A stretch of 64,000 bases of DNA from Pseudoalteromonas citrea (GCF_000238375.3 NZ_AHBZ03000017.1:122461-186460); one strand, 5' to 3'; positions 8,572 to 20,761 are shown, numbered from the stretch's first letter. Made by a program: numbers and translations. The notes: a model not told the origin generated them from the sequence alone.

Positions 8572-9594
8572 ATGTTATTAAGTTCACTTGGTGTAATGTT
8601 GACGACGCTCATGAGCCCAGCAGAATTATTTGCTGCTTTGAACGAGCTAAAAGAACTTAATAAACGCTCGCCCCATCAAGCGATTAGTTATTACCAAAAC
8701 ATCGTTTCACAAATTCCATCGTCACCATCGACCGGTTCTATGGAGCTTCACTTAGCAGGTATGGAAGCTGCCATACGAACTGACAGACCTAAACTAATCA
8801 ATACCGCTTTAAACATAGCATCACAATATGACTGGGTAGCCAGTACAACGCATGGTGAGTTTAATATATTTGTGCCAATGGCGATTTATCATCGCAGAAC
8901 AGGTGATTACAGTTATGCTGAGTACTTAAACAAATGTGCACTAAATTGGGCCAAATCAGAGCAACAACTTAGCAAGGTGGTAAGCAACCTATCCGTTATC
9001 TATCGTTATACTGAGCAACATAGCAAAGCAATTGAATTGCTTAAAGAACAGTTAGAAGTGGTAAGTAAAAAGAGTGTAAAAGCCGGTTTATATAATAACT
9101 TAGGTAATTTTTATCAGTTGCAAAACCGCTATGTTGAAGCGAAGTCTGTATATAAGAAAGCATTTCTAATCCACAGTATGAACAATAACACTTTTCTCTC
9201 GTCTAGTGTGGGTCTCAACCTCTTAAAAACCATGATTACTACATCAAATTGGTCTGATTTCTCACGATTTATGCCTGCTGTTAGTAAATTTGTCGAACAA
9301 AGCGAACACCCTGATTTTATTGCATACCTCTACTGGCAAAACCTGATCGTCAGTGTAAAGCACCAAGGTAAAACGCTCTTACCTGAACAAGTCAACACGC
9401 TAAAGAAGAGTATGCCACTGCTAAACGCAACAGAGGTTTCTCCTTCAATAACTGAGTTCGTCAATCTTTTAGCCCATAGTGAGCTGTCTAAAGCATGGCA
9501 GGCTACTATTAATAGCTCCCCTAAGCCAGTCAAAGAAAAAACCATAAAAAGAATTTCCGTATCACTCCCATGCGCAAAAACTAGCAAACCTTAA
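8572..9594 (+). CDS. Secreted tetratricopeptide-repeat protein
   Basis: From ATG 8572 (GGGG eight bases upstream; a TTG at 8560 is the only earlier choice) the protein has 340 residues. A hydrophobic leader ends near L-F-A-A-L. Several degenerate 34-residue helical repeats follow; the clearest is N-N-L-G-N-F-Y-Q-L-Q-N-R-Y-V-E-A at about residues 175-195. TPR proteins act as protein-protein scaffolds. It lies 112 bp after an MCP gene on the same strand and could be co-transcribed, but no terminator or promoter decides this. The partner is unknown. Confidence 0.6.
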   Translation: MLLSSLGVMLTTLMSPAELFAALNELKELNKRSPHQAISYYQNIVSQIPSSPSTGSMELHLAGMEAAIRTDRPKLINTALNIASQYDWVASTTHGEFNIFVPMAIYHRRTGDYSYAEYLNKCALNWAKSEQQLSKVVSNLSVIYRYTEQHSKAIELLKEQLEVVSKKSVKAGLYNNLGNFYQLQNRYVEAKSVYKKAFLIHSMNNNTFLSSSVGLNLLKTMITTSNWSDFSRFMPAVSKFVEQSEHPDFIAYLYWQNLIVSVKHQGKTLLPEQVNTLKKSMPLLNATEVSPSITEFVNLLAHSELSKAWQATINSSPKPVKEKTIKRISVSLPCAKTSKP

Positions 9595-9697
9595 ACTCCC
9601 CTCCCAAGTCTAGTTTATCTAAAAGCCATAAATACGGTTTCATTAGTTGCTAATTCTCATTATAATTGCAGTAATTTATATTAGTAAGTGAGTGAAA

Positions 9698-10114
9698 ATG
9701 AATAACAAAGAGCTATACGCAAGCAACCCGTTAACTGGGGTAAAATTAGAGCAAGTTGTTATTGAGTTGGTCGACCAATATGGATGGGAAATCTTACATG
9801 CTTACTTACAGCTAAATTGCTTAAAGACTAACCCAAGCATTGAATCAACTGTAAAATTTTTAAAGAAAACAGTATGGGCACAAGAAAAAGTTGAAAACTT
9901 TTATTTATATCGTCTAAAGAACCTACCAAAACCTGACGATGTACAATATGAGCTGCCGCCCCGCGATAGAATTGTACCCGAGGGTCAAGTGCCTGGCACA
10001 CCGTGTGAGTTAAGCTTTACTGACGCAAAAAGAATTCAAGAAAAGAAAGCAGCAAAAGATAGAGCAAGAACACGAAAACAGCGCGCTACCCCGCAAAACC
10101 CATGGGGTAACTAA
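9698..10114 (+). CDS. VF530-type DNA-binding protein (DUF2132)
   Basis: The protein has 138 residues from ATG 9698; a GTG at 9692 is an alternative. Residues about 7-72 follow the VF530 family closely: N-P-L-T-G-V-K-L-E-Q-V-V..L-V..Y-G-W-E-I-L, then N-P-S-I-E-S-T-V-K-F-L-K-K-T-V-W-A-Q-E-K-V-E. The family is a small winged DNA-binding fold of unknown cellular role. Here it carries an extra C-terminal tail of about 65 residues ending in a Lys/Arg-rich stretch, longer than the compact members. Monocistronic. Confidence 0.8.
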   Translation: MNNKELYASNPLTGVKLEQVVIELVDQYGWEILHAYLQLNCLKTNPSIESTVKFLKKTVWAQEKVENFYLYRLKNLPKPDDVQYELPPRDRIVPEGQVPGTPCELSFTDAKRIQEKKAAKDRARTRKQRATPQNPWGN

Positions 10115-10178
10115 ACTGCTACATGTTCATATTACTCATTAGAGCAACTCTAAGAAAGCATAACAGTTAATAGGTAAC

Positions 10179-10206
10179 AAAAAAGGAAGGCATGTATATG
10201 CCTTCC
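10179..10206 (-). terminator. Rho-independent terminator of porin operon
   Basis: On the minus strand a GGAAGGCAT stem with a 4-base loop is followed by six T. It lies 9 bp after the stop of the phosphate-binding-like gene. Confidence 0.85.
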
Positions 10207-10214
10207 CGTTTAGT

Positions 10215-10622
10215 CTAAAATTGCTTTACCACTTTAACTTGATCCGTCACAGCATCTGATGACACAAATCCAATTGTGTCAGGGTTAGTCGATATCATTT
10301 TGAGTACTTCGGCATCATTCGACACTTCTTTCGGTGGTGTACCTTTACCAGTAAATATCAGCTTTGACCAATATGCTTTAAGTTGAGCTGACGACTTATT
10401 CAGGACTTTATCGTTAAACTCATCCGTAACCGCACTGCCCGCTTCTTGTGATATCGGGATCACTTTATTGCCATTTGAAAATGACTTTTCTTTACCCGTA
10501 AAAATTCGTTTAATGGTAGATGACTCAAAACTACTCCCATTACTAGGGTGCACAATGACTGATACAGCTCCGTAGGCAGAGCTTGCCGTGGTTAATAGTA
10601 ATAAACACATTAATTTTTTCAT
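10215..10622 (-). CDS. Short PstS-like phosphate-binding-type protein
   Basis: The 135-residue protein has a signal peptide (cut near S-A-Y-G-A). Its one-lobe PBP-like domain carries I-F-T-G-K-E-K-S-F and D-T-I-G-F-V-S-S-D-A near the C-terminus, typical of the short 'phosphate ABC transporter substrate-binding' proteins of gammaproteobacteria. It is about half the length of PstS and lacks the second lobe. It follows the porin gene by 11 bp, so the pair is an operon ending at a clear terminator. The arrangement suggests outer-membrane uptake of an anion with a periplasmic helper; phosphate is a guess from family naming. Confidence 0.7.
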   Translation of the reverse strand: MKKLMCLLLLTTASSAYGAVSVIVHPSNGSSFESSTIKRIFTGKEKSFSNGNKVIPISQEAGSAVTDEFNDKVLNKSSAQLKAYWSKLIFTGKGTPPKEVSNDAEVLKMISTNPDTIGFVSSDAVTDQVKVVKQF

Positions 10623-10633
10623 GATCTATCCTC

Positions 10634-11704
10634 CTAAAAAACCACATCAATACCAATTGTCAAAGCCTCACTATCGCCTGCGACTGCAAGTGATACCGAA
10701 TCATCTTTAACTTTATCGTATTGTACTTTAAATGCCGCAGATGGGTGAAAGTCCCAGCGAACACCTAAGGCTTGTGTATCATGCTTTTCTGCATCCTCGC
10801 CTTCCCCCTCAAAATTTGAAACCATAACATAGGGGGTAAAGTCATTAATTCTATACCCGGCACTTATCATATAAGTATCTAGGTTCCCACCAAGATCCAA
10901 CCGATTAAACTCAGTCAAAACAAAAAAGTTTCCAAAGTCAGCGTTTGCCGCTAAACCGTAGAACTTTCCTTCTCGAGAATCTTTACCATCCCACATAGAA
11001 GCTTCGCCATTGCGGAACCTTCTATTTGTATACTGCATATGTGTTGCTCTGATCTCTAACCAATCATAACTAAGCTGTACGACGCCCCCGAGAATATCTT
11101 CCCAAATCTCTCTGGTCGGTGTTTGAAAGAAGAAATCTGATAACAACTTATTCTCTTCGTCATCTTCACGACCGGTGTAAACATTGGCTGAAATACCCCA
11201 ATCACCTATAGAACCGTTATAAAGAAGATTTACCCCTTCATAATTAAATATCTGCCATGTGTAGTTATCCGCGGGTGCTCGCATCCACACATACGCATAT
11301 CCCACATCATAGAAGTCAGAGTAGTAAAACAGTGGTAACCGTTTTTTACCTGCTTGAATAGTCCAATTGTCGTTAATATCATACGACACATATGCCCATT
11401 CAAATTCCGCATCATAATCGTTCGCTCCACGAGCAACAATTTGACCTATGACACTTAGACCTTCTCCCAAATCACCACTAACTTGTAAGCCGATTAATGA
11501 CTCTGGTGAAAAGGAAAAATCTTCTTTGTATGCACTAACAATTGGATAGTCTGCTAGAAACGTAGGGTCGAGTCCAAATTGAGGGACACCAGACCCACTT
11601 AAGACTTTACCACCGTTTATACTTGCAAAACCGGATATATTGACCTCTGCGTGAAGCGCGGTTGAAGTCAAAGCTGCGATCAAGAGAGTAGTTTTTAATT
11701 TCAT
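10634..11704 (-). CDS. Outer-membrane porin-like beta barrel
   Basis: From ATG 11704 (GGAG seven bases upstream) the protein has 356 residues, with signal peptide M-K-L-K-T-T-L-L...L-H-A. The mature part opens with V-N-I-S-G-F-A-S-I, a porin-style first strand, and alternates amphipathic strands through to a C-terminal I-G-I-D-V-V-F. The terminal aromatic residue is the outer-membrane sorting signal. Earlier in-frame codons to 11836 give no signal peptide and were rejected. It is followed in the operon by the short PstS-like gene. Substrate unknown. Confidence 0.8.
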   Translation of the reverse strand: MKLKTTLLIAALTSTALHAEVNISGFASINGGKVLSGSGVPQFGLDPTFLADYPIVSAYKEDFSFSPESLIGLQVSGDLGEGLSVIGQIVARGANDYDAEFEWAYVSYDINDNWTIQAGKKRLPLFYYSDFYDVGYAYVWMRAPADNYTWQIFNYEGVNLLYNGSIGDWGISANVYTGREDDEENKLLSDFFFQTPTREIWEDILGGVVQLSYDWLEIRATHMQYTNRRFRNGEASMWDGKDSREGKFYGLAANADFGNFFVLTEFNRLDLGGNLDTYMISAGYRINDFTPYVMVSNFEGEGEDAEKHDTQALGVRWDFHPSAAFKVQYDKVKDDSVSLAVAGDSEALTIGIDVVF

Positions 11705-11913
11705 AGATAGCTCCGCTAATCTAGGGTTGTTTGGCAAGTTAAGTATAGTTAAACATCCGAAAAAGAAAGTTTTATTGATAAAAATTGGATTGAGACTAAG
11801 CTTTAGACAGATGTTGGATACATACGAAATAGGCACAAAGCCTTATGTACCGACTTATCTGGTCGTATATCACAACCAAGATGTTGTAATATTGTTAGCT
11901 TACAAGGTGTTAT

Positions 11914-13536
11914 ATGTCTTTATTATTGCATTCAAAAAACTTAAGTATCTCAAAAAAGATACATGCCATAACGATTGTCGCGGTATCCGCCTTTGTTGTT
12001 TTGGTGATGATCAACTACAACTCAATGCAAGCAAATCAGCAATCACTCGATGAGCTTGAAAATCAAACGTATAAATTACTAATCCTTACATCAAAAAATG
12101 CCACAATGATGCAAGCTTTGGACGAGACCTATACTCAGTCAGTGACATTTGGAGACGCTGAGCTAATAGACAAAGCACAAGCCGTAAGCGCATCTTTACT
12201 AGATAACCTCGAACAAATTCCAAGTTTAAGTAATAAATTCCCGACTACCAGCACCATTAATGACATAAAAAAATATGAAATCATCGCTAAAAATATCGCC
12301 AACAGTATGATTGATGGCACAGCTGATTTTGCAACCCTGCCACAAAAGGCAAAACAAAAAAGTGACCTATTTGAGTCTATCATGGTGCGGTTGAGTGAAG
12401 ACCAAAAGCGCGCTGACAATCGTTTCTTCGAACTCGTAAACAACACTAAAGTAAACGCCGATAATGCATTAACAAAAATGTTCATTGTGACGGTTATATC
12501 GTTACTCATCGTGATAGTACTTGCGGTATTGATCGCCAAAGGAATTAGTTCAGCTGCGAAAGAAGCTGCAGGTAACCTACATTTACTCGCCGAAGGAAAA
12601 GGGTCATTAAGCTCACAATTAACAGTACATTCCGCTGATGAAATAGGACAGGTGTCGCGCAACTTTAACGCGTTTGTAAATTTATTAAGATCAACCGTTG
12701 TTGACGTAGTCGCTGTTGTCGAGCCACTGACTCAGAACTCAACTAGATTGGTACATGGAATGCAATCAGCAGAACAAGCAACGCAGCAACAGTCAAGCGA
12801 TGCTGAAGTGGTGCGCCAATCAATGGAGGAAATGAAGCAAAGCGTTGGTGATATCTCTCAGTCAGCGGCAAACGCATTTCAAGCAGCTGAGCTAGCGGAA
12901 AACGCAGTCGACGAAAGTATGAAGCAAATTAATGTATCTGTTGCGCAATCACAAGACCTAAGTGAAGAAATAAATAAAGCGGCTAACACCATAAATAAAC
13001 TCGCAGATGATACGCAGAACGTAACGCAAATTCTCAACGTTATTACATCAATTGCTGAACAAACTAACTTACTGGCACTCAATGCTGCCATAGAAGCTGC
13101 AAGAGCTGGTGAACAAGGTCGAGGCTTTGCCGTAGTTGCTGACGAAGTTCGTGAGCTGGCATCAAGAACCGCCAAATCAACCAATGAGATACGTGAATTA
13201 ATAAATGTATTAACCGTCGCGGCCTCTGATTCTGTAACAGCGATGAACAGCGCAAGAGATATGGCAACTAATAATGCACAAGCAGCTGAAGCAACGGGGA
13301 CCTCTATTCAGCTGATCTCAGAGCAAATATTAGCAATTAATGGCATGAACTCTCAAATAGCGACGGCGACCGAAGAGCAAACTTCCGTGGCTGCCATGGT
13401 AGTGGATAATGTGTCTAATATGCATAGCTCTTTTGAAGAAACCATGAACTCGCTATCTCAGGTCGGTGATGTTGCACAAAACCTACATAAATTATCAGAC
13501 AACCTGTTAAATTCCACATCCAAATTTAAGATTTAA
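11914..13536 (+). CDS. Methyl-accepting chemotaxis protein
   Basis: The 540-residue receptor begins at ATG 11914 with AAGGTG upstream. One transmembrane helix lies at about 20-37, a short periplasmic helical sensor at about 40-185, and a second helix at about 188-209, followed by HAMP and the signalling coiled coil. The signalling tip [19 protein letters not shown] is intact at about residues 384-402. The C-terminus ends S-K-F-K-I, and the stop codon lies inside a 7-bp tandem repeat. The gene is divergent from the porin operon; ligand unknown. Confidence 0.92.
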   Translation: MSLLLHSKNLSISKKIHAITIVAVSAFVVLVMINYNSMQANQQSLDELENQTYKLLILTSKNATMMQALDETYTQSVTFGDAELIDKAQAVSASLLDNLEQIPSLSNKFPTTSTINDIKKYEIIAKNIANSMIDGTADFATLPQKAKQKSDLFESIMVRLSEDQKRADNRFFELVNNTKVNADNALTKMFIVTVISLLIVIVLAVLIAKGISSAAKEAAGNLHLLAEGKGSLSSQLTVHSADEIGQVSRNFNAFVNLLRSTVVDVVAVVEPLTQNSTRLVHGMQSAEQATQQQSSDAEVVRQSMEEMKQSVGDISQSAANAFQAAELAENAVDESMKQINVSVAQSQDLSEEINKAANTINKLADDTQNVTQILNVITSIAEQTNLLALNAAIEAARAGEQGRGFAVVADEVRELASRTAKSTNEIRELINVLTVAASDSVTAMNSARDMATNNAQAAEATGTSIQLISEQILAINGMNSQIATATEEQTSVAAMVVDNVSNMHSSFEETMNSLSQVGDVAQNLHKLSDNLLNSTSKFKI

Positions 13537-13572
13537 GATTTAAGATTTAAGATTTAAGATTTAACATTTAAC
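13524..13572 (+). repeat. Seven-copy ATTTAAG/ATTTAAC heptanucleotide repeat
   Basis: Five exact ATTTAAG units are followed by two ATTTAAC units, running through the last codons and stop of the chemotaxis receptor. Because the unit contains TAA and 7 is not a multiple of 3, any copy number gives an early stop, so the protein end is hardly changed. Confidence 0.95.
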
Positions 13573-13590
13573 AACAGTAACACTAGTAAT

Positions 13591-13620
13591 AAAAAGTCAG
13601 CTTTGTATGCTGGCTTTTTT
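13591..13620 (+). terminator. Terminator after chemotaxis receptor
   Basis: AAAAAGTCAGC pairs with GCTGGCTTTTTT across a 7-base loop (one G-U pair). It has a T-run on the plus strand and an A-run on the other side, so it may work both ways. Confidence 0.85.
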
Positions 13621-13681
13621 ATTGATAAAAACCTTTTTAAAAATATGCATATGCCTTTTCTTGGTTATATGAAGCATTCCC

Positions 13682-13715
13682 TGAAAACAACAAAGCCTAA
13701 GCGTTGAGCCTAGGC
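13682..13715 (-). terminator. Terminator of the serS operon
   Basis: On the minus strand GCCTAGGC pairs with GCTTAGGC (one G-U) over a 5-base loop, followed by TTTGTTGTTTT. It lies 33 bp after the serS stop. Confidence 0.75.
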
Positions 13716-13747
13716 CTGTCGTTTAGTATCAAACTTACATAACTAAA

Positions 13748-15052
<1,305 letters not shown>

Positions 15053-15058
15053 CTATTT

Positions 15059-15439
15059 CTAACCTTTTTGCATGACCAAGCAAAGGCCTAACCAAGCCAT
15101 AAAAATACACACAACCACGTTGAGTGTCACATTAAGAGCCATTTTCATAATATGACCTTGTTGCAATAACAACACAGAGTCTATCGAAAATGTTGAAAAC
15201 GTTGTCAATGCGCCTAAAAAGCCAATTCCTAATAAAGATTTAGCTGGGCTTACGGTAATTATTTGCTTTTCGATAAGACCGTACAATATGCCCATTAACA
15301 GTGAACCAATAATATTAACGGTCAACGTGCCAAAAGGGAATCCCCTACCAAGCAGTTTTAGGGTCATATCACTAATGAAAAACCGTAAACAAGCACCAAG
15401 CGCTCCGCCAAGTGCTATTGTAAGGTACATTTTAATCAT
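15059..15439 (-). CDS. crcB: Fluoride channel CrcB/Fluc
   Basis: This protein of about 126 residues has four transmembrane helices and the Fluc family signatures [10 protein letters not shown] (helix 1), N-I-I-G-S-L-L-M-G (helix 2) and [13 protein letters not shown] (helix 3 break). Members form dual-topology dimers that export fluoride passively. The start is uncertain: ATG 15439, ATG 15430 and GTG 15460 are all in frame without a convincing ribosome-binding site; homologues begin close to M-Y-L-T-I-A (15430). It slightly overlaps the end of rarA, implying coupling. No fluoride riboswitch precedes it, consistent with operon transcription from upstream. Confidence 0.93.
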   Translation of the reverse strand: MIKMYLTIALGGALGACLRFFISDMTLKLLGRGFPFGTLTVNIIGSLLMGILYGLIEKQIITVSPAKSLLGIGFLGALTTFSTFSIDSVLLLQQGHIMKMALNVTLNVVVCIFMAWLGLCLVMQKG

Positions 15440-16772
15440 CTTGATATCTTTTTCTATCACTTTGCAGATTTTGTTCCTGCAAATAATCCAATTTAGATTT
15501 TATCTGCTTTTCAAGCCCACGGTCCGTCGGGTGGTAATAAGAGCGTTCTTTTACTTCTGCTGGAAAGTAGTTTTCACCAGCAGCGAACGCCCCCATTTCA
15601 TCATGCGCATAGCGGTATTCTTCACCAAACCCAAGCTCTTTCATCAATGCGGTAGGAGCGTTACGTAAGTGTGGAGGAACAGGTAAATCTGGATCAGTTT
15701 CAGCATCTCGTTTGGCTTGTTTGAACGCTGTATACACTGCGTTACTTTTCGGTGCACTGGCCAAATAAATAGTTGCCTGCGCTATCGCTCGCTCTCCTTC
15801 ACTCGGCCCTACACGCTGATATATATCCCACGCATTTAACGCCACTTGCATTGCTCTTGGATCTGCGTTGCCTATGTCTTCTGTCGCAATCGCAAGTAAT
15901 CTCCGAGCTACATATAACGGGTCTCCGCCCCCAGCTAATATCCGACAAAACCAGTACAATGCGGCATCTGGGCAGCTCCCTCTGACAGACTTATGAAAAG
16001 CAGAAATTAAGTCATAATAAATGTCACCGCCTTTGTCATACTTAGCAAGATGTGTTGGTAAGATATGCATTAACACGTTTGCGTTAATAACCACATCATC
16101 GCGATTACGCTCAGCTAAATCAACGGCTTGCTCTAATAGGTTAAGCGCTTTACGCGCATCGCCAGAGCTGGCTTTTGCTATTGCATTTATTGCTGCGGAG
16201 TCAATTTTAATCTGTAACTTACTTAATAAAGAGTCATTAGCTAGCGCACGCGACAATACTAATTCAAGTTCACTGTCAGCAAGAGGTTTTAACGTATAGA
16301 CGCGCGCTCTCGACAATATCGCATTATTAAGTGCAAAGCTGGGGTTTTCTGTGGTAGCGCCAATAAAAATAAACGTACCATCTTCAATATGTGGTAAAAA
16401 AGCATCTTGTTGTGATTTGTTAAACCGATGTACCTCATCCACAAATAACAGCGTACGCTTGCCTTGCATCAATCGCTCTTTGGCTAAATTAACTGCATCG
16501 CGTATATCTTTTACGCCCGACGACACTGCGGATAACTGAGTGAGCTCAGCTTGCGCATGATATGCAATAATCTCAGCCAGTGTGGTTTTCCCAACGCCAG
16601 GTGGCCCCCAAACAATTAAGCTGTGGCAACGTCCAGCTTGTATAGCTTGATACAATGGCTGTGTAGAACCCATTATATGACTTTGACCGATATAGTCTTT
16701 GAGGCAAGTAGGCCTCATACGTGCGGCTAATGGCCTAACATCCGGTGCAAAGTTAAATCCAAGATTAGTCAC
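15432..16772 (-). CDS. rarA: Replication-associated recombination protein A (RarA/MgsA)
   Basis: The 446-residue AAA+ ATPase acts at stalled replication forks and is the relative of eukaryotic WRNIP1. Walker [10 protein letters not shown] is at about residues 56-64, Walker [10 protein letters not shown] at about 109-117, and sensor 1 F-I-G-A-T-T-E-N-P follows. The C-terminal tetramerisation domain shows the typical end [12 protein letters not shown]. The gene sits 6 bp after lolA in the conserved cluster. Length and motifs are normal. Confidence 0.97.
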   Translation of the reverse strand: MTNLGFNFAPDVRPLAARMRPTCLKDYIGQSHIMGSTQPLYQAIQAGRCHSLIVWGPPGVGKTTLAEIIAYHAQAELTQLSAVSSGVKDIRDAVNLAKERLMQGKRTLLFVDEVHRFNKSQQDAFLPHIEDGTFIFIGATTENPSFALNNAILSRARVYTLKPLADSELELVLSRALANDSLLSKLQIKIDSAAINAIAKASSGDARKALNLLEQAVDLAERNRDDVVINANVLMHILPTHLAKYDKGGDIYYDLISAFHKSVRGSCPDAALYWFCRILAGGGDPLYVARRLLAIATEDIGNADPRAMQVALNAWDIYQRVGPSEGERAIAQATIYLASAPKSNAVYTAFKQAKRDAETDPDLPVPPHLRNAPTALMKELGFGEEYRYAHDEMGAFAAGENYFPAEVKERSYYHPTDRGLEKQIKSKLDYLQEQNLQSDRKRYQDD

Positions 16773-16778
16773 GCTTGA

Positions 16779-17429
16779 TCACTCACCTTGAGTTTGGTCG
16801 TCAACGACAACACCTTCAGGGATCTCAAAAGTAAACAACGAACTCGCTAAACTAGGATTTATACGACTATCTTCAAAGGTAAAGCTAGATACCTGCCCAG
16901 ATAAATCAGTCACCTTGATAGCAGATAAGTTCTGTGCCTTATTAAATGCAATGTCGAGTATCTCGACTTGAGAGTCAATGCCCTCTTTTGGCGTAATTCT
17001 ATAGCCATGCTCAATGTTACTAATCTGGTATTTTTCCCACTGAGCTGTATCACGAGTGGTCAGCAATATAAAAGGCGTTGTATCAATAAGGCCACTTGTT
17101 TTCATGACCGTGACTTGTTCTGAAAACGCATCAAAGTAGAATGTTTTCTCGCCATCAGACACAAATAGTGTTTCATCAGGGGATACTTGCTCCCACCGTA
17201 TTTTTAACGGGTGAGATAATGCTATATTTCCTTGCCCTGATTGTAATAATTCGCCCTGCTCATCTTTGACTTGTTGGCTGAACTTCGCTTCAAAGCTATT
17301 CATCAACGCAAGCTTGGCTTTTAAGTCATCAGCAGCAGATGCCCACGCCTGTGAACTCAATGCAAACCCAAAAGCTAATACAGCCGGTTTAATCAAAATA
17401 CGATTTAAAATTTTTGCTTGAAAGGACAT
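16779..17429 (-). CDS. lolA: Outer-membrane lipoprotein carrier protein LolA
   Basis: The 216-residue periplasmic chaperone carries lipoproteins from LolCDE to LolB. A signal peptide is cut near S-Q-A-W-A-S, after which D-D-L-K-A-K-L-A-L-M-N-S-F-E-A-K-F-S-Q opens the open-barrel fold. R/W/F-rich strands such as K-I-R-W-E follow, as in the family. Its ATG shares one base with the ftsK stop (TAATG), so translation is coupled. Confidence 0.96.
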   Translation of the reverse strand: MSFQAKILNRILIKPAVLAFGFALSSQAWASAADDLKAKLALMNSFEAKFSQQVKDEQGELLQSGQGNIALSHPLKIRWEQVSPDETLFVSDGEKTFYFDAFSEQVTVMKTSGLIDTTPFILLTTRDTAQWEKYQISNIEHGYRITPKEGIDSQVEILDIAFNKAQNLSAIKVTDLSGQVSSFTFEDSRINPSLASSLFTFEIPEGVVVDDQTQGE

Positions 17430-20116
17430 TAATTTACTCCACCTTTTGGCACCAACACTTCTCTGGCCCCATTATGACCTGGTGAGCTTACTACACCAGA
17501 TGTTTCCATTTGTTCTACTAACCGTGCCGCTCTATTATATCCGACGCGCAGTTTACGTTGTACACTCGATACAGACACTTTTCCCGTTTCAATAACAAAC
17601 CCAACCGCTTCATCATATAAAGGATCAGATTCATCATCTGTATTTTCAGCCGCTTCGCCCGGTAACAAAATATCTTCCGTAGCTTCACCGCATAGTATTT
17701 CTTCAATATAATTGGGCTTGCCTCGTGCTTTCCAATCACTTACCACCGCATGTACTTCATGATCATCTACAAATGCCCCATGAACACGGATTGGTACACT
17801 TGTACCGGGTGGTAAATACAGCATGTCACCCATACCAAGTAAGTTTTCTGCCCCTTGTTGATCTAATATGGTACGCGAATCAATCTTACTCGATACCTGA
17901 AAAGCCATGCGAGTAGGTATATTTGCTTTTATTAAACCCGTAATAACATCGACTGATGGCCTTTGAGTCGCAAGAACAAGGTGAATACCTGCCGCCCTTG
18001 CTTTTTGTGCTATCCGCGCAATTAACTCTTCAACCTTTTTACCAACAATCATCATCATGTCAGCAAATTCGTCTATTACAACAACAATGCTTGGCAACTT
18101 ATCTAATTCTTCGGCTTCTGTCGCCATACCATCAGTATCTTTGAAGAGTGGGTCTAAAATCGGGTGGCCCGCCTCTTTGGCATCCTTCACTTTCTGGTTA
18201 TACCCTTTTAGATTTCGAACACCCAATGCCGACATCAACTTATAGCGGCGCTCCATTTCGCCAACACACCAACGCAAGGCATTTGACGCCTCTTTCATAT
18301 CCGTAACTACTTCACATAGTAAATGTGGGATCCCTTCATACACCGATAACTCAAGCATTTTCGGGTCGATCATTATCATGCGAACATCTTCAGGTGGCGA
18401 TTTATACAGTAAGCTTAATATCATTACATTAACGCCCACTGACTTACCCGAACCTGTCGTACCTGCAACAAGTAAATGTGGCATTTTACCAAGGTCGGCC
18501 ACAACAGCTTCACCCGCAATATCTTTACCCAATACCATCGTTAGCGGCGATGCATTTTCGGTGAACTTAGGCGCCCCAATGACTTCAGATAACCTCACAA
18601 TTTCTCGGTGTTTGTTAGGGAGTTCAAGCCCAACATAGGTTTTGCCTGGGATAACTTCGACCACACGAACACTGACAGCAGATAATGAACGTGCCAAATC
18701 TTTGGCCAAGCCGGTGATTTTAGCGACTTTAATGCCCGGCGCTAAATCTAATTCAAACCGAGTAACAACTGGCCCTGGATACACTCCAACAACCGCAGCC
18801 TGAATATTAAAGTCCAGTAATTTAACTTCAACTAAACGAGAAACAGCATCGAGTTCTTCCTGCGAGATAGGGTTCTCTTTTTTATCAGGTCGATCTAATA
18901 ACTCTAAAGAAGGTAACGGTGCCATTGGCGGACGTTCTTCAAGTAATGCTTCAAACTGTTCTTTCGCCGTTGGCGGTGGCGTGTAGGTGCTGCTATTGGT
19001 TATTGGTGCTTTTTCTTCTGAGCTTACCTGCTGTTTTATTGGCCTAGCGGGAGATACAACCGTCGTCTCGCGTGGTTTATCGTCAGCGGTAAACGTGGGA
19101 GCCGCTGACTCATCAAGCGCATTGAGCGCTGCTGCTGTATCAAAACCTTCATCATCAATAGCTGAGAAATTTATTTCTTGTTCAAGTATGTTATCTAATT
19201 CATCAAATACAGAAGGCTCTGCCGGCACCTTTTGTGCCGATTGGACATATGTCATATCTGGTTGCTCAGTTACCGCGGCCGTTTGTTTAGCACCAAATAG
19301 TTTATCTTTTAGCTTTTGAGGTTTAGGTACAGCCGCAGGTTCTTTTGCGTCACGAGTTAAAGAGTCTGAAAGCTCTTCACTCACTTCATTTTGCTGTATA
19401 AGCTGTGGTCTTGGACTTTCAGCCAATTCCCCAACATCAATATCTAAACCCTGCAGTTCACTAGCTGTGCTTTCCATTTTATCGTCAAATACGTGTTCTT
19501 TATCAAAGCTAGAGGGAACGTTATGCTTCATCCTGTCGACCACTTTACGTGATAACCAACGAAAAAACGCAACAACCCTTTCACCGATATAATCAACGAA
19601 CTCAACCCAAGACACGCCAGTTAATAATGTTAAACCTGCAAAAAAGAAACATAGTAATAGTATCGATGTGCCGGTAAAGTTAAATGCAGGCAGCATGGCA
19701 TCCGCGATTACGTCTCCTACAAACCCTCCAGAAGGAAACTGAAAAATATCATCAAAATTAATACTGCTTATTGCACTAGCAGAGGCTATGAACAGCGTCA
19801 TGCCAATCACACGTAGGCCCAAAGTGGTATAATCTAATTGCAATATCTTGTGTGGCTTTTTAAAAAGCAAATACCCAAAGGTTTGTATTACCGCAGGTAC
19901 TAAAAATGCAAGCCAGCCCAAACTCAAAAGCAATATATCGGCAACCCATGCTCCAGCGGTCCCTGTGATATTTTTAACTTTAATAAATTCACCGGTTTGA
20001 GACCAGGATGGGTCGATAGGATCATAACTGACCAACGCACATAAAATGAAAATGGCAGCAGCTGTGCTTATAATTAAACCAGTTTCAAGGAGGCGTTGTA
20101 TACCATTTAAACGCAT
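17429..20116 (-). CDS. ftsK: DNA translocase FtsK
   Basis: The protein has 895 residues: four N-terminal transmembrane helices (about 1-185) anchoring it at the division septum, an acidic/Pro-rich linker (about 200-400), and a RecA-like motor with Walker A G-T-T-G-S-G-K-S near residue 552. A C-terminal gamma winged helix ([16 protein letters not shown]) reads KOPS and activates XerCD at dif. It is shorter than E. coli FtsK (1329) because the linker is reduced, as in many relatives. First gene of the ftsK-lolA-rarA-crcB-serS run, with lrp upstream on the same strand. Confidence 0.97.
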   Translation of the reverse strand: MRLNGIQRLLETGLIISTAAAIFILCALVSYDPIDPSWSQTGEFIKVKNITGTAGAWVADILLLSLGWLAFLVPAVIQTFGYLLFKKPHKILQLDYTTLGLRVIGMTLFIASASAISSINFDDIFQFPSGGFVGDVIADAMLPAFNFTGTSILLLCFFFAGLTLLTGVSWVEFVDYIGERVVAFFRWLSRKVVDRMKHNVPSSFDKEHVFDDKMESTASELQGLDIDVGELAESPRPQLIQQNEVSEELSDSLTRDAKEPAAVPKPQKLKDKLFGAKQTAAVTEQPDMTYVQSAQKVPAEPSVFDELDNILEQEINFSAIDDEGFDTAAALNALDESAAPTFTADDKPRETTVVSPARPIKQQVSSEEKAPITNSSTYTPPPTAKEQFEALLEERPPMAPLPSLELLDRPDKKENPISQEELDAVSRLVEVKLLDFNIQAAVVGVYPGPVVTRFELDLAPGIKVAKITGLAKDLARSLSAVSVRVVEVIPGKTYVGLELPNKHREIVRLSEVIGAPKFTENASPLTMVLGKDIAGEAVVADLGKMPHLLVAGTTGSGKSVGVNVMILSLLYKSPPEDVRMIMIDPKMLELSVYEGIPHLLCEVVTDMKEASNALRWCVGEMERRYKLMSALGVRNLKGYNQKVKDAKEAGHPILDPLFKDTDGMATEAEELDKLPSIVVVIDEFADMMMIVGKKVEELIARIAQKARAAGIHLVLATQRPSVDVITGLIKANIPTRMAFQVSSKIDSRTILDQQGAENLLGMGDMLYLPPGTSVPIRVHGAFVDDHEVHAVVSDWKARGKPNYIEEILCGEATEDILLPGEAAENTDDESDPLYDEAVGFVIETGKVSVSSVQRKLRVGYNRAARLVEQMETSGVVSSPGHNGAREVLVPKGGVN

Positions 20117-20182
20117 AAGAGCGTATTCCTCTATTTTGTTCTTTTACTCTGTATTCTATGCCACACCTTAGCAAGAATTTCT

Positions 20183-20662
20183 TTATGGTGCACAAGGTTT
20201 TACAATTTCACCTTCCTCACCTTTTACTTCTTCCATAACAACATATGTGCGACTTTCACTCACATTAGGTAATTTTAACAAAATATCACCCAACACCCCA
20301 CGATACTCCGACATATCTGTTACCCGGGTTTTTAACAAAAAATCGAAGTTTCCTGACACCAGGTGACACTCAATTATTTCGTCATGTTGCCTAACTGCTT
20401 GATTAAATTTGTCAAAAACATCTGGAGAGTTTTTACTAATGGTTATTTCGACATATACTAACAAGCCCTGCCCTACTTTAGCAGGATCCACTACCGCTTT
20501 ATATCCTCTAATGTAGCCTTCTCTTTCCAGTTTTTTAACGCGCTCCAAGCACGGCGTTGCGCTTAAACCAATGCGTCTAGCTAATTCTACATTAGATACT
20601 CGGCCGTCTTTTTGTAATTCAACTAAAATACTTCTATCTATTCGGTCTAATTGTTGATGCAT
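20183..20662 (-). CDS. lrp: Leucine-responsive regulatory protein
   Basis: The 159-residue Lrp/AsnC regulator has an N-terminal helix-turn-helix (about 8-55, I-D-R-S-I-L-V-E-L-Q-K-D-G-R through C-L-E-R-V-K-K-L) and a C-terminal RAM domain. It closely follows E. coli Lrp (164 aa). It is divergent from the alanine dehydrogenase gene, and Lrp-type regulators commonly control the neighbouring ald. The 139-bp shared intergenic region is the natural place for its binding sites. The C-terminus E-E-G-E-I-V-K-P-C-A-P differs a little from enteric Lrp. Confidence 0.92.
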   Translation of the reverse strand: MHQQLDRIDRSILVELQKDGRVSNVELARRIGLSATPCLERVKKLEREGYIRGYKAVVDPAKVGQGLLVYVEITISKNSPDVFDKFNQAVRQHDEIIECHLVSGNFDFLLKTRVTDMSEYRGVLGDILLKLPNVSESRTYVVMEEVKGEEGEIVKPCAP

Positions 20663-20732
20663 TTGACTAGTTACTTATTCTGTTGATTTAATTAATACAG
20701 AGTATAACACTACCGTTTACAGTTAAAAAGGT

Positions 20733-20761
20733 GAGACACACTGCTACAGACTAAATATAAT
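20733..20761 (+). promoter_or_regulatory. Probable ald promoter
   Basis: GAGACA (20733-20738) and TATAAT (20756-20761) are separated by 17 bp, about 40 bp before the ald start. The position between lrp and ald invites Lrp control. Confidence 0.6.

Noticed and set aside
10634-11836. Porin start at 11836
   Set aside because: The extra 44 residues carry no signal peptide, and a signal peptide with well-placed GGAG begins at 11704.
13524-13572. Phase-variation switch of the chemoreceptor
   Set aside because: Every frame of the unit meets a stop at once and the repeat is at the very 3' end, so on/off switching is impossible.
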